The notes under the pieces: model-generated | Seen by the model: the letters and a program-made list of their open reading frames with translations, nothing else | What the model was told of the DNA's origin: nothing | The model's database searches: none | Position numbers and translations under genes: made by a program | Shown here: piece by piece, positions 9,142 to 19,800 of the stretch | How the letters are laid out: the number at the start of each line of letters is the position of its first letter | Position numbering within the stretch: position 1 is the first letter of the stretch | NCBI RefSeq assembly: GCF_900453105.1 | Contig: NZ_UGPW01000001.1 | Span: forward strand, 992,001 to 1,056,000 | Origin: Moraxella ovis | GTDB lineage: Bacteria > Pseudomonadota > Gammaproteobacteria > Pseudomonadales > Moraxellaceae | Direction: 5' to 3' | Length of the DNA: 64,000 nt

Positions 9142-10998
9142 TTAAAACCCCACCCCCAAACTCATCCCACCAACCCAATCTTGATCACCAAAGTATTTAG
9201 GCTGTCTGATAGGATGTCCTGCAAAGAAGTCGTAGTTTAGGCGTAGTGGCTTAATTTGTCCTTTGATGCCGATTGCACCACCGACCAGAGTATGCCCAAG
9301 CAGCAGGTTGTCTTGTTCTTTGTTTTGCATGGCGATACTGCCAGCATCTAGAGCCAGATATAAACTGTGATTTGACTGCTTGATGGGAAAGCTGACATCT
9401 TGGCGCAGGATTGCTCCGATGTCACCTGACAGTGTCCGCTCACCATCAAAGCCACGCACGCTATATCGCCCACCAATGCTCATTCGCTCACTGGGGACTA
9501 GAGCTTCTTGGGTGTATTGGGCTTTTAGATTTGCCTGATAGCCTGCTTGGTAGTTATCATTAATTTTGATGGGCGTGGCAAAGTTGAGATTAAGTTTATA
9601 AATCGGTGTGCGTGCCGTGCCTTCGTTAAACAGACTCTCAGGTGGTGTCAAGGCATTAAATGCCCCTGTACCTCGTTGTATGCTGACATCTGTATTTAGC
9701 TGACTTTGCCCCAAGCGTATATCATGACGAATGCCTGCCGTCCAACCTGAGATTTTGCGGCGTTGTACATCGATTTGGGTATCATCAATATGGCTTTTTT
9801 GTGATTTGGTAAAGCTGCCCAAATTAAGCCATGTTTTGCTCTTGGCATCTCGATGTACCAAGTGGCTGGCGTTTAGACTGATGTTATCCGAATCACCACT
9901 GTAGAGATAATCTTGATTTACCCCTGCCACGGTTTGATGATAGGTGTAATGACTGGCATTGGCATGAAAGACGGTATTTTTAATCGGTAATACATAGCCT
10001 AGTCCATAGTTTTTACTGCCGCCTTTGTCGGTCTTATTGGTATATTCGTTTTTATTGATGCGATTGCCCAAATCACGGCTGTAGGTTAAGTAAAGTAAGT
10101 CATTATGCCAAGTGGGGTTATCAAAGCTTAGGGTAGCACTGCCTTGGTATTTACCTGTGGTTTTTGAGCCTGAATCATCAAGGCTAAAACTGCCTCGCAC
10201 TTTTTTGGATGCAGCGTATTTGATGAGTACATCACTTGCTCCCACCTTACCAGTCTCACTTGGCATGATGGCAAAGGTAGCATCAGAGCTTGGCACTCGT
10301 TTTAGGTTTTCAAGGGCGGTTTCAAGCTGTCTGATGTTTAGCACATCGTAAGCTTTAAAAGGCAAAGCGGTCTTAAAATTGGCGGGCAGTCCTGTAGGGT
10401 CTGTATAAACTGTATAAATAGGTTTGGGGCTACTTAAAGTATCCGCCTTAATCTGTCCGATGATGCCTGGTACGAGGGTTAAGACCAGCTGTCCGCCAGA
10501 TAAGTTTTGATCACCGATAAAGACTCTGGTGGTGGCAAAGCCACGCTCAATGAGGTGGTTTTGTACATCACGGACAATGCGATGAATGTCATTGATGTTG
10601 AGACATTGACCCAATACACTACGCTTGCCATGGGTTAAGGGTGTGAGAGCAAAAGAAAATTGTCTTAGGTCTGTTTTATCTTTGACATCCAGTGGTGCAT
10701 AAGCAATTTGGTTGATGGTAAAACAAGGCAAATCATCGTGGCTGTCTTGACTGTTAGTATGAATAGAATCCATCTTGGCAACAGGTTCAAAGGCAGCTAC
10801 ATCAACTTGCACGCTAGGGCTTGTCATCAATGATTGATTAAGCACAGCCTGTCTTTGCTCATTAAGCAAGATTTGCTGATGGGTAATCTGTTCAGGGGTA
10901 TTGGCATAAGCTGAACAGCATAAGGTCAAAGAGACGGCCAATGCCAGTCGTTTTGGTAAGGATAGTGTATGGTAAGATGAGTGGTTGATGTGAGTCAT
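9142..10998 (-). CDS. CdiB/ShlB/FhaC-family two-partner secretion outer-membrane transporter
   Basis: Outer-membrane beta-barrel that exports the large CdiA/FhaB-type exoprotein. The 618-residue protein has a signal peptide (likely cut after SAYA, residue 32), a periplasmic POTRA-type region in the first third (CLNINDIHRIVRDVQNHL, TRVFIGDQNLSGG), then a barrel. The barrel holds the family VRGFDGE motif (about residue 510) and ends in an aromatic-terminated strand, GMSLGVGF. It lies last on the minus strand, after cdiA, the immunity genes and the orphan toxin, an A-I-O-B order like Burkholderia bcp loci rather than the E. coli B-A-I order. No promoter of its own is obvious. Confidence 0.9.
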   Translation of the reverse strand: MTHINHSSYHTLSLPKRLALAVSLTLCCSAYANTPEQITHQQILLNEQRQAVLNQSLMTSPSVQVDVAAFEPVAKMDSIHTNSQDSHDDLPCFTINQIAYAPLDVKDKTDLRQFSFALTPLTHGKRSVLGQCLNINDIHRIVRDVQNHLIERGFATTRVFIGDQNLSGGQLVLTLVPGIIGQIKADTLSSPKPIYTVYTDPTGLPANFKTALPFKAYDVLNIRQLETALENLKRVPSSDATFAIMPSETGKVGASDVLIKYAASKKVRGSFSLDDSGSKTTGKYQGSATLSFDNPTWHNDLLYLTYSRDLGNRINKNEYTNKTDKGGSKNYGLGYVLPIKNTVFHANASHYTYHQTVAGVNQDYLYSGDSDNISLNASHLVHRDAKSKTWLNLGSFTKSQKSHIDDTQIDVQRRKISGWTAGIRHDIRLGQSQLNTDVSIQRGTGAFNALTPPESLFNEGTARTPIYKLNLNFATPIKINDNYQAGYQANLKAQYTQEALVPSERMSIGGRYSVRGFDGERTLSGDIGAILRQDVSFPIKQSNHSLYLALDAGSIAMQNKEQDNLLLGHTLVGGAIGIKGQIKPLRLNYDFFAGHPIRQPKYFGDQDWVGGMSLGVGF

Positions 10999-11086
10999 GG
11001 GTTTGGGGTTTTTGGGGTTGTGGGTTGTGGGATTTGGGGGTTTAACAAATCAAAATCAAACAAGTTCGATGGGTTGTTTCTAAAAA

Positions 11087-11120
11087 TGTTGGGTTTCACT
11101 GTCGTTCAACCCAACCTACC
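11087..11120. repeat. TTGGGTT/AACCCAA dyad repeat at CDI module junction
   Basis: GTTGGGTT (11088-11095) pairs with AACCCAAC (11108-11115), extended by CCTACC. It belongs to the GTAGGTTGGGTTGA type of intergenic repeat seen in many bacteria (family from memory). It lies between the orphan immunity gene and cdiB. Confidence 0.55.
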
Positions 11121-11124
11121 TTGC

Positions 11125-11646
11125 TCATCTTTTTTGAAGGTGTGGATTGGACTTAAAAGCAGAGATGTCAGATATATATATCATTGCCGCATCAAAAAAT
11201 TCATCAATTTTATTAATATCATAAATCATCTCCCCGGCTCTTATTTTATGGAAACTAAATTTTGAAAAAGTTCCAACATCATCATCTTGAAAGGAAATAA
11301 CCGCCAAAAATTCAGAATCTTCTAACAAAGCCCACCTATCAATGAATTTTCTTAAAAAAACTATAGATTGTATCAGTATATTTGAATCCACATAGTCTTC
11401 AATGTATATCATATTCAAAGATATTTCCATTCCAGACATATCCGTATATGCTTTCTTTATGTACTCTTGAGAAATTGTCTTTTCTTCATATTGGCTTGTA
11501 TATGCTCCATGAAAAAATACACCTCCAAGTTTTTTCTCAAATTCTAAACTCAAGAATTCATTTAATTTCTTATCGATATCAAATTTATCGATATCAATAA
11601 TATGGTCGCCCAACAATTTAGCCATCTTATTATTAATTACCAACAT
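11125..11646 (-). CDS. putative immunity protein for the orphan CdiA toxin
   Basis: I do not recognise the family. It is a 173-residue, soluble, acidic, Ile/Phe/Asp-rich protein without signal peptide or membrane segment. Its ATG shares one base with the stop of the upstream orphan toxin fragment (TAATG), the usual coupling of toxin and immunity genes. Its base composition is clearly more AT-rich than the flanking cdiB gene, as is usual for CDI cargo genes. The immunity role is inferred from position and size only. Confidence 0.6.
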   Translation of the reverse strand: MLVINNKMAKLLGDHIIDIDKFDIDKKLNEFLSLEFEKKLGGVFFHGAYTSQYEEKTISQEYIKKAYTDMSGMEISLNMIYIEDYVDSNILIQSIVFLRKFIDRWALLEDSEFLAVISFQDDDVGTFSKFSFHKIRAGEMIYDINKIDEFFDAAMIYISDISAFKSNPHLQKR

Positions 11647-12698
11647 TATTTTTCTCCTAAATATTTTAAACCTTTATCAATACCATCTTTAAATTTTTTG
11701 TCCTTTAACAGATCTTGTATTGATTTGGGAGCTAGAACACCATTCTCAACTTTTCCTTTATAAAACTTACCATTATTAGGATTGTAATAATATTTTTTAT
11801 TATTACTGTCCTGATAGTGAATTTGCCCTGCTCTTACCCCTGGATTTGGATTTTCTACATCAATTCTTGCTTTTGAGCCTTTTTCTTTCCATACGGTAGT
11901 ACTAAAAGTCTGGGTTCCATTGGCACCCAGCATTTCTGAATTGCCTTTGGATTGTTCACTGTCTTTTTTATTGGATGCAGCAGTATTGTTGGCGACATTA
12001 ACCCTATACCCACTATTCCCAAAGATAGTGCTACGCCCAACACCATGATCTCTTGCATTGGCTATTTCACCTATTAGAGCTTGGGCTTCGTTACCATTAT
12101 AACGGTTGACATTAACAATGCCAACATCTCTAACCTGATACCCGTAAAAAGCATTATTTCCTTTAACGGCGTTTATGGTGCTACTGGCATTTACACCTCC
12201 AAGCTTTGATATATCAGTATAAAGATCTGGTAGATATTTTAAATTATATGTATCTTGCGTACCATCTTGAAATCGTTTAATAAGATTTCGGCATCTTTGA
12301 GCATCAAAATTGATGGTGCAATAATTTTTAAAATTATCAAAGTTTGTTTTATTAGCACGATCATATTCAGCATTGACATTATCAATGCATTGTTGATTAC
12401 TAGCACACTTGATAAGTCTAGATTTCCATTCAGATAGCTCTGCATGCGTCAAATAATTCCACTGCGCCCGCCCCACATTATTAATGGTGCTTGCTGTACT
12501 GTCACTTATGGTTGTTCCTAGTGTTGCCGATAGGGCGAGTAGTGTGGTTTGTCTTGTGGTTTCATCAAAGCCTTGTTCTTTTAGGTATTCATCAATCTTT
12601 GGAATGGTGTGGGCAGTTGTGCCTGCTGATGCCGCACCTTCGATGGTGCCTGTGGTAAGGGCTGCGGTCATAGTGGTAACGAAACCTAACAAAATCAA
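11646..12698 (-). pseudogene. orphan CdiA C-terminal (pre-toxin plus toxin) module, lacking the scaffold
   Basis: The open stretch begins at a TTG (12698) right after an in-frame stop, with no signal or start of its own. Its first 90 residues align by eye with the pre-toxin region near residues 2335-2425 of the main CdiA: TGTIEGAASAGTTAHTIPK against TGTIEGTLSTGAVAGIAPK, then LKEQGFDETT against LTEQGFEKET. After this the sequence diverges into a different toxin. The last 85 residues (RIDVENPNP, AGQIHYQD, KKYYYNPNNGKFYKG, ending LKYLGEK) look like a compact polymorphic-toxin domain; I cannot name its activity. This is the pattern of an orphan CdiA-CT cassette, probably silent until recombined onto a scaffold. 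Confidence 0.75.
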
Positions 12699-12726
12699 TG
12701 AGTTACATCATAATGCCTAGGTTATG

Positions 12727-12766
12727 CTATCGCTAACCAAGCCCACGGGCTCAACCCAATCTACCG
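12727..12766. repeat. degenerate dyad repeat between CDI modules
   Basis: Read on the minus strand it starts GTAGATTGGGTTGAGCCC and contains a small GCC-CACG-GGC hairpin. It resembles the repeat at 11087-11120. It separates the first immunity gene from the orphan toxin. Confidence 0.4.
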
Positions 12767-12794
12767 AGCTACCGTGCTTGATAGATAAACAGTA

Positions 12795-13166
12795 TTAAAT
12801 GATTTCCAACTCAATATTCTCACAGATAATTTCAATACTAAAACTGGTAGGGATACCAAAGCTGGTTGCAATCGGGTGTAAACCTCCGCCGTAATCCAAT
12901 AGGTTGTCTCTATCTGTAATTTCACCAATCTCTATAATATCTTCATAAGATTTTTTACCTATATCATAAGATTTAACAAATCTTAAATAAGTGTAATCCT
13001 TAAAACTTATTTTTATATCATCGAAATAATTCGGAACAATAGGATGACAGTCAACACAATTAACTATAATACTAAAATCTTTATTGGTTAAATTGTAATG
13101 ACGTAATCCGCCTTCAAATATGTATAGGTCATTAAAATTTTCTTTAGGAATTTGATATATGCTCAT
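12795..13166 (-). CDS. putative CDI immunity protein
   Basis: A 123-residue soluble protein of no family I recognise, opening MSIYQIPKENFNDLYIFEGG and rich in Ile, Asp and Tyr. It starts one base after the stop of the toxin tail at 13168, the tight coupling expected of a toxin-immunity pair. It is AT-rich relative to the core genome. The cognate function (blocking the toxin encoded at 13168-13848) is inferred from position alone. Confidence 0.65.
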   Translation of the reverse strand: MSIYQIPKENFNDLYIFEGGLRHYNLTNKDFSIIVNCVDCHPIVPNYFDDIKISFKDYTYLRFVKSYDIGKKSYEDIIEIGEITDRDNLLDYGGGLHPIATSFGIPTSFSIEIICENIELEII

Positions 13167-13167
13167 A

Positions 13168-13848
13168 TTAGTTAACCTTTTTAAAAATAATTGTTTTCAT
13201 ACCATCTTTTTTGAGTAGTTTACCATTACTATCTTTAAACTGCAGATTTTGGTATTCGGATTTTAAAGGCCCATTATATTCCAATTTAAGCCCCATTTTA
13301 CTAAGTTCACTTTCACTAGGTATTCCTCTCAAATATTTATTTGCTGCACCACCATTTATTACTATAGTTCCACCTTTTTGAGTAATTCGGCTAGCTTCTG
13401 GCAGATAGTCCATAATAGTCAAATTTCCCCCAGCACTCTTAGGAATATATGGGTTGTTAGCAATAACTTGTGCCTGACTTCCTGTTGGGATATTTGGCAT
13501 AGATCTAGCATCACTAGCGATAGCGTTTGGATCTGTTGGCCCAACACCTAATGCACCTTTTATTTTTGGGCCTGAATTATCAGTAAATAATTCAATCTTA
13601 CCACCCGAAGGCACTCTCCTATAAGGAACTTTAGTTCCAGCAAATACAGTAACTGTCCCAACCACATTTTGAGCAACAGCCCCAACATTAGCCTCCTCTT
13701 CATTACTGTAAGGAAAGGTAGGCTTGACTTCTCTATGGAATATATTAGCAACACCATTAGCGGTATCAGATGGTATATTACCAATGCCTTTTGCAGCACC
13801 TACGGCACTTGTTTTTGCTGTTTGTGTTAGTACCGTCTGATTGACTTG
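13168..13848 (-). CDS. CdiA toxin tail, in frame with but separated from the scaffold by an amber codon
   Basis: This 226-codon stretch continues the frame of the 2554-residue CdiA without interruption after TAG 13849-13851. By itself it has no good start; the first usable one is GTG 13665. The amino part (IPSDTANGVANIF, SNEEEANVGAVAQ) looks like a toxin-junction segment. The carboxyl part reads VIANNPYIPKSAGG, then YLPEASRITQKGGTIVING. It recalls the NPPY and L-KPGG motifs of class I methyltransferase folds, so the effector may be a methyltransferase-like domain. That is inference; a named toxin family cannot be given. It ends with taa at 13168-13170, one base before the immunity gene. Confidence 0.65.
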   Translation of the reverse strand, partial: QVNQTVLTQTAKTSAVGAAKGIGNIPSDTANGVANIFHREVKPTFPYSNEEEANVGAVAQNVVGTVTVFAGTKVPYRRVPSGGKIELFTDNSGPKIKGALGVGPTDPNAIASDARSMPNIPTGSQAQVIANNPYIPKSAGGNLTIMDYLPEASRITQKGGTIVINGGAANKYLRGIPSESELSKMGLKLEYNGPLKSEYQNLQFKDSNGKLLKKDGMKTIIFKKVN

Positions 13849-16800
13849 CTACTGTGTTTGTTTTGGGGTATTGTTTATAACGCTGTTTAGTAGCCCCTTA
13901 TATTTGGTGGTCTTAGTATTTTGTTGGCTATTTGCCCTCTCTTGTGCTGTTGATTTGATATATAAATCATTTTTTCTTAAAAAATCTTCTGCCGCTTTTG
14001 ACAAGTTGGATTCTGCACTGCTTTGGTGGATTTTTCTAAAATTATCATCAGTATTTCTATAAGCCTGAGCCAATACAGCTCGCCAAGCTTCTTCATAGGT
14101 AATGCCATGCTCTTTGGCAAATTGCTCTAATTGTGTTTTTTTACCAAATATTTTAATAATTTCACTATCATGTAGCCAGCGATTATTCACATCCATATTT
14201 ACCGCATAAGCAGTACTGCTGGTATCTAGTCCTGTGCTTGTACCTGCTCCCATGATGAGAAGGGTTAGTGCAGAGTTGCTGATGCTTTCGGCTGTTTCTT
14301 TTTCAAAGCCTTGCTCGGTGAGTTTTTCTGTCAGTTTGTCTTGTATGTCGTTTAGTTTAGGGGCGATACCTGCTACCGCTCCTGTGCTAAGCGTGCCTTC
14401 TATCGTGCCTGTGGCAAGCAGTCCTGCAGCCGTGTGCAACGCCACACGATAAATCCCACCCTCTGCCCACTTTTGTTGCTCCGTTATTTTCTCTTCAGGG
14501 GTTAGATTTGGATCGCTTGCAATGCGTTTGATTTGATTTTTACTGAACTCAGCCACTACCTTTGGAGCCTCCCTCCCAAACTCTGTGGTAACGACTGTCT
14601 GAGCCCCAAGCTCTTTAAGTGCTTGCTCTTTATTAAACTCATTGGTGATGATTTCATTAAGCTGGTTTTGAACTTCTGCTTGTTTGAAGTTTTCTGTGTT
14701 GATGTGGGAGAGGCCTGCTTGGTCGGTGATGGCAGAATGGGTGGTGGAAGTTTTGTGGGTTGGGGTTATTTTACCATAGCCTAAGCCTTGTAGGGTAGGT
14801 TTGGCTTTGCCATTTGGATTGCTGGTGTCTGCACCAATACCAATGCCGACACTGATGGCATCGCCTCCATAACTTAGCTGATTTTGTATGCCTTGGGTTT
14901 GGATGCCTTGGGCAAATTGGGTTTGGTTTTTACCTGCATCGGTGATGAGATGGCCACCTGTGAAGCTGCCTTGTCCTTGTACGATTAGAGTGGACTCTTT
15001 GGCTGTGATGCCTGATTGGTGGGTGACTTGGGCGTAGGTGGCATCTACATCGGTTTTACCGCCATTGATACTAAAGCTTTGGGGTTTGCCATTAAAGCCA
15101 ACATCGGCACTAAATCCTGCTTGTTTTTGATCATGAGTGTATTGGTAGGTATCTTGACGGCTTTTGACGATCAGATCACCGCCTACTGTGCCTGTTAGAT
15201 ATGTGGTATCAAGATTGGCTCCATCTAGGATAAGACTGCCACCAATGTCATTGACGGTTGTACCGCCAACAGTGACTTGGGTATTGGTGTGGGTTGTGGT
15301 TGTTTCACTGCTACTGCCTTTTGCTTTGTTGGCATTGATGGTAAAGCCAGCAGAGTTTGAGGTCAGCCCATCGGTGCTAAGATTGGCAGAGGCATAGACA
15401 CCTGCACCCCAACCTTTGCTGCTGTTTTGACTGTCTTGGGTGTTGGTCTGGGTTGAGGCTTGATAAGTAACATCGCCTTCGACCAGATTGTATAAATTTT
15501 TTCCAACACTGATGTTTGAACCTGTGACGGTGAGTGTGCTGTTTTCACCTTTGCCTTTGACATCAAAGATGAGATTACCCTCAGCATAAACATTGGCAGC
15601 GTCATTCATTTCTTGACGGCTGTGGCTATCACTTTTGGTGCTTTGACTGCCGATGGTAGCTTGGGCTCTGATGTTACCGAGCTTACCGTCTTGTAGATTT
15701 TGAGTGAGGGTGCGTGCTTTAGACACAGCAGCCAAGCTGCCCATCAGTTTGGCACGGCGAGAGTTGGTGTCATTGATAGATTCTTTTAGAGTTTCTAGGC
15801 TTTGAACCTCGCCAACAAGACTGCTTGAAACACTGGCGGTAATGCCTGTGGTTTTTTGTAAGAAGTGTGATTCATTGCTGGATTGGATATTTTGGCTTGT
15901 GATGTCTACAGCTTGGGCTTTAAATAAAATATTACCTGTATTGGCATCAATCGCATCTTTTTGAGCGATGATGTCGCTATTGATGATATTGATGTCATCA
16001 CCAGCTTCAAGGCGGATGTTACCCCCTGTGGTACCCACCAATGAGCCTGTGTAGGTGGTGTGCTCATAGGCATCGTTCTGACGAGTTTGCTGTTTGCCTA
16101 GTGTAACAGAAGTTGGCGAAGTGGCAAATAAGCCTTTTTTTGTGACCTCGTGGCTACTATGACCGCTCACATTATCTTTGGCAGAACCAATAAGCAGTTG
16201 GTTGTCGGCTTTGATAAGAATGTCCTTATCTGCCAAGACTTCGGTTGAGATTAGACTGGTGTTTACGCCTTGAATGACAACTTGATTGCCACCAACTTGA
16301 CTTACTAGACTCTTGTCACTGTACTGTCCAAAGCCAGACTGCTCAGTTTTACTGCCTGTTAAGCGGCGGTTAGTGTGTAAACTTGCACTCTCTGCACGCT
16401 CGGTTTGTCTACCTTCGCTAATGCTAACATCCCCTGTTGCCACAACAGCAGTTGTACCACCCGACTGCATACTTGAGCCTTGGATGTTAATGTCTGCATA
16501 CTCACCTGTGGTTCTGATGATGGTGTTGCCATGACTTGTGATGTTTGAACCCACATCAGTTGTTTGGCTGTAGTTAAAGTAATTATTCTCATCTGCCACA
16601 GCACTGATGTGATTGCTTACGGTAACAGTGCCAATGTCGATGCCATTTTCGGCGGTCATGTGGGTACTGCCGCCTGTGTTGTCTGATGTGGCACCTTGAT
16701 AGATGATCTGATTGCCACGCAGACTTAGGGTGATTAATGGATTACCCTGTTCATCTGTTTGGTCTTTTAATCCATCTCCCACACGGATGGTGGCGATGCG

Positions 16801-19800
16801 TGTGATGGCGGTATTGGATGAAGTGCTTTGCCCTTGTTTGTTGTGATGAGTGGTTGTTTGGCTTTGGTTGATGATTTGATTGCCAGCATCTAGACTCATG
16901 GCACTGTTTGCATACATGGTGCCATGATTGGCAATGGTATTATCTGCTGTGACAGCGACAAAGTTACCATAAATACCGCCGTCATTGGTGACATTGTTTG
17001 CTTTGATGCTCATGGTGCCTTTGGCAATGACATTACCATTGTTATCCAAATTGCCAGTCAGCTGCATATCAATGCTTCTGGCAGAGACGGTACTGTATCT
17101 ACCATCAGGACTAAGCGTGCCTGTCGCGATGTTGGCAGATCTTAGATACAGCTTGGGTACTAAGGCGTCTTGGGTTTTGGTGATGCTATTACCATCTTTG
17201 TCTTTGGTGACGACCGTAATTGGTTGTTTGACCAGCCAAACGATGTCAGTGGTTAAGTTTGCCATCTGATCAGGCGTGAGTGCGGTGCCAAGCGTGTAGC
17301 CGAACTGCTTGGCTGCCGTGATGCCATTATCCATTAAAGCTTTAAAAGCTTCTTCATTACTGTGATAATCGGTGTTGATGTGTCTGCCTGTCAGTAGATA
17401 GTACTGATCTTTAATACGCTCTTGTTCACCATAACCATCAGATAGGCGTTTATGGATGTGATTTGGGTCTGATTGTAGTGCTTTTAGCATGTAGTCAGAT
17501 GACAACCACTGTTTGTAATCGGTGAACACAGGGTCAGTTTGAACCAGTGGCAGATTGGGGTCGTCAGCGTTGATGATGTAAAGGGCTGAACTTGGGATGG
17601 TCAGCTGTGAGAAGTCTGCACTTATCACAGAGGCTGGTTTAGTATTGACGCTTTGAGACAATACCTTGGTCAACTCTGGTAAGATTGCTTCATCAACAGC
17701 TTGTCCTTGTGCTTTGGCAGCAAGCAGCTTTGATAGCTGTTGCTTAGCATCAAGGGATAAGGCAGATTGATTGGCTTTTAGAGCAGCAAGCACCGTCTCC
17801 ACATCACCACTGGTCAAGGCTGATTGGTCAAATGTTATGGCCGATGGGGTTTTGTTGATGGCAGCGTTTAAGATGGGGAGCCCATATGTTGCTAGTGGCG
17901 CAAAGGATTGCGTAAAGCTACCACCACCATTAGGTACACGTTTATGACGACGACCACCAGCTGATGAGCGTACAGTATATCTTGTAAAGCGACCATTTTC
18001 GGTGACTTTGGTTTTTTCACCATACAAGCCATTGTCAGGTGTTTGAATGACAGTATCGCCAATCACTGAAAAGCCTGCGCCTGCATTCATTTGGCTTTTA
18101 TCATTAATCAGAGTGTCGCCATGTATAACAAGATTTTGTCCTGCCACCATGCGAGCAGGGTCAGAAGATAAGGTTTTATCTTCATAGACGACAAAGTCAG
18201 TAGTAATGACATCCACCTCTTCGGTAACAAAGTGGAAATTGCCACTGGCATCTTTGACATACAAAGCGCCATCTGGTGCGCCTTTTTTGCTGGTTGGTCC
18301 AAGTTTTGCTTCATCGGTGGTGTAGATGTTTAGGGCTAAATCAACATCGCTTTTATTTGTGGCAAATTGGCGATTATATTCCCTGATAGCCAGTTCTAAC
18401 GCTTCAATGGAGGCAGCATTATCCTCTTGCCATTTTAATAAAGGACCCATGACCTTGGTATAATTGGCCAATGCTTCATTATACTGTGTGCAAGCTTGGT
18501 TGCTTGCTTCTGCCAACGCACAACTTTCAGCGGTTTCATTCTTTGGTAGCTTAGGCTCATCCAATAAATCTTTGGCTTTGATGTCTGGAATGGGCTGTTT
18601 GGGTGCATCAATCTTAAAGTATGACCAGATGGGGGAGTTGTGATCATAATTGACAATACACTCACTGCCTTTAGGGCAGTCAAATAAACCTGCCATGGGC
18701 TTTTTACCCAAATCAGCAACATCAGTGCTTTTTTGAGCGGTGGGGATGGCGGCAGCTTGTTCGTGAGCGCGGTAAAGCGTTTGTCCATAAACAGATTCTG
18801 CGTCTACCTTAACCGTATGCTTTTTAAAATCAGCATTGGTGTTTAGCAGGGTTTTGGTGTCAACCTGCATCTGTCCTGCCGATTCAATCGTCGCACCTTT
18901 ATTGACAACTGTCTGTGCTTTGCCTGTGGCATGATGGTCGTCATCTAGGCTGCCACCAATGTGTAGTCCGCCTAGGCTTGTGATTAAAGCTTGATTGTCG
19001 AAATCTTCGTTGAATTTGCCTACTCTGTCAGGGTTGGGGTTGTTGTTTAAGTGATTAACACCAATGTCCAGACGCTCTCTTGCGGCAATCACAGGGCTTG
19101 TATGATGATCATTTTCTTGATTGGTTTGTTGGTTGGTAGCTTTTGCTGGTGTATTATTCAGCGTATCAGCCTGTATCGCAAGCTGTGTGCCATAGATGCG
19201 ACCAAAAGCTTGGTTGTTGATGGTGTTTGCGGCTTTAACAATGGTCGTATCGCCATTGATTAAGCCTTGGTTTGTGATGTTTGTTTGGCTAGTAATCTGT
19301 GTGTGATTGCCGCTATTGATAATACCTGCTTGCGTGTTATCAATGTAATTGGCATTCAGTGTTAATGTTTGATCCGCGGTTAATTGGCTTTGGTTAATCA
19401 GCTTGCCACTTGTTGTAAACGCTAAGCGATTGGCAACAAGCTTATCTTGATCGGTATGGGTATAGTCCACTTGTTGCGTAATGGCAATTGCATCAGCCGT
19501 GATGGTGCCACCGTTTTGTAACTCTTTGGCAGTGATATCTGCTTGTTTGACTGCGGTAATGGTGCCGTCTTGATTGATAATACTGTCTTTGGCGATGAGT
19601 GTCATATCACCGCCACTTGCTAAGCTGCCACTTGTGTTGATGATGACAGAACCACTGTCAATCACCATGCCATCTCTGGCAGTGATGCTGCCTTTGCTGT
19701 TGTCAAAGCGAGTTAATTGCCAATTAATATCCTCTAAGGCGATTTTACTGTTGGTGTTGGTAAGAGTCTTGGTGTTTAAGGTTTGTGCGTCAATGGATGC

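Noticed and set aside
10981..11265. Plus-strand open frame over the cdiB start
   Set aside because: It opens in the cdiB signal-peptide region, has no ribosome site and runs through the dyad repeat and the end of the orphan immunity gene.
13849..14600. VENN motif at the CdiA toxin junction
   Set aside because: No VENN was found; the junction could not be fixed by this motif.
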